Source: Methanomassiliicoccaceae archaeon
Lineage (GTDB): Archaea > Thermoplasmatota > Thermoplasmata > Methanomassiliicoccales > Methanomethylophilaceae
Reading direction: 5' to 3'
Assembly (NCBI GenBank): GCA_009778275.1
Contig: WRKC01000040.1
Coordinates: 1 to 5,196 of the forward strand
Length of the DNA stretch: 5,196 nucleotides
The notes under the pieces were generated by a model. It searched no databases. It was not told the origin of the DNA and saw nothing but the letters and a program-made list of their open reading frames with translations. The position numbers and the translations under genes are program-made. This document shows positions 4,544-5,196 of this stretch, piece after piece (the stretch's first letter is position 1; every line of letters begins with the position of its first letter).

Positions 4544-5196
4544 ATGATCAAGAGAGAAACGCAGGCAACATCGATGAAAATGCACTACGCCGATTACAAG
4601 ACCATACTTTCCCCCAACTGCGGGATGAATCTCTTCCGCGGCTGCACGCACGGCTGCATATACTGCGACAGCCGCAGCGCCTGCTACCGCATGGACCATG
4701 ACTTCGAGGACATAGAGGTAAAACGCGACGCACCCAGGATCCTGGAGGACCAACTGAAGAGAAAAAGGGCCCCCTGCATGATAGGCACGGGGGCGATGTG
4801 CGACCCCTATATCCATCTGGAGGAGGAACTGCTGATAACAAGACAGTGCCTTTCTTTGATAGAGAAATACGGGTTCGGTCTCTCGATACTGACGAAATCC
4901 TCCCGCATATTGAGAGATATGGACATTTTAAGAGCGATCAACAGTAAGACGAAATGCGTGGTGCAAATGACCCTGACGACATTCGATGAGGATCTCTGCA
5001 GGAAGATAGAGCCGAATGTCTCAACAACATTCGAACGCTTCCAAGTATTGAAAGCCATGAATGAGGCGGGCATACCGACGGTGGTATGGCTGTGTCCCAT
5101 CCTCCCCTTCATCAACGATTCCGAAGAAAACCTGCGGGGGCTGCTCGATTACTGTGTGGAGGCAAAGGTGCACGGGATATTATGCTTCGGTTTCGG
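4544..5196 (+). CDS. SPL-family radical SAM protein (COG1533), C-terminus cut by window edge
   Basis: The frame is open from ATG 4544 to the right edge, about 217 residues. The radical SAM [4Fe-4S] motif is RGCTHGCIYCDSR, with Cys34, Cys38 and Cys41 spaced CxxxCxxC. The COG1533 pattern continues with an RKRAPCMIGTGAMCDPY-like block (73-89, family form GTGAMSDPY), ITRQCLSLIEKYGFGLSILTKS (98-119), RDMDILRAIN (124-133), TLTTFDEDLCRKIEPNV (143-159), ERF.VLKAMNEAGI (164-177) and LCPILPFIND (183-192). This is the close archaeal/clostridial group often labelled DNA repair photolyase. The substrate of these stand-alone members is unknown, and repair of spore photoproduct is unlikely here. Family members run to about 280-300 residues, so the last quarter is missing. 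The start is uncertain: in-frame ATGs at 4574 and 4580 better fit the family N-terminus, and none has a strong Shine-Dalgarno site. An in-frame TAA at 4511 bounds the gene. Confidence 0.88.
   Translation, partial: MIKRETQATSMKMHYADYKTILSPNCGMNLFRGCTHGCIYCDSRSACYRMDHDFEDIEVKRDAPRILEDQLKRKRAPCMIGTGAMCDPYIHLEEELLITRQCLSLIEKYGFGLSILTKSSRILRDMDILRAINSKTKCVVQMTLTTFDEDLCRKIEPNVSTTFERFQVLKAMNEAGIPTVVWLCPILPFINDSEENLRGLLDYCVEAKVHGILCFGF

Noticed and set aside
4406..4816. Minus-strand open frame of 136 codons across the gap and radical SAM gene start
   Set aside because: Most of it is opposite the CxxxCxxC region of the radical SAM gene; the translation is Ala/Val/Gly-biased with no recognisable family.

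Overview
This looks like a stretch of archaeal chromosome, most likely from the Thermoplasmata. A gut-type Methanomassiliicoccales (the Methanomethylophilus group) is my best guess. The reasons are an archaeal-only gene set (archaeosine synthase ArcS, a UPF0200 nucleotide-kinase-like protein, a PyrB/PyrI pair, a DUF92 membrane protein), moderate G+C judged by eye, heavy AGG/AGA arginine and ATA isoleucine use, and A/T-rich TATA boxes placed 25-28 bp before start codons. All five stop codons in the window are TGA or TAA and none is TAG. That fits a pyrrolysine-using methanogen, but the sample is too small to prove it. The placement is inference; no rRNA or other marker gene is present.

Layout. 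The left half reads on the minus strand. A compact operon runs from about 2578 down to 382: pyrB (aspartate carbamoyltransferase catalytic chain), pyrI (regulatory chain), a UPF0200 P-loop protein, and an 88-residue protein of unknown function. The genes overlap by 11 nt, sit 1 nt apart, and overlap by 4 nt, so translation is probably coupled. A 42-bp gap with its own TATA box follows, then a DUF92/VTE6-like membrane protein that runs off the left edge. The right half reads on the plus strand: arcS (2668-4359), a 184-bp gap with short repeats, a TATA-like box and a hairpin plus T-tract, then a radical SAM protein of the SPL-like family (COG1533) cut by the right edge.

How the genes fit together. 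PyrB and PyrI form the allosteric aspartate transcarbamoylase that commits carbamoyl phosphate to pyrimidine synthesis. ArcS acts in tRNA modification, making archaeosine at position 15 of archaeal tRNA. pyrB and arcS are divergent and share an intergenic region of 89 bp with two back-to-back TATA boxes around a GC palindrome. The start codons of DUF92, pyrB and arcS lie at the expected transcription start of their TATA boxes, so these three mRNAs are probably leaderless. Two internal operon genes, pyrI and the 88-aa gene, instead have good Shine-Dalgarno sites.

I see no mobile element, CRISPR array, rRNA or tRNA. The window is mostly housekeeping. The points most worth a second look are the uncharacterised 88-aa protein and its UPF0200 partner with an unusual P-loop, the leader in front of the radical SAM gene, and that radical SAM gene's position next to arcS.
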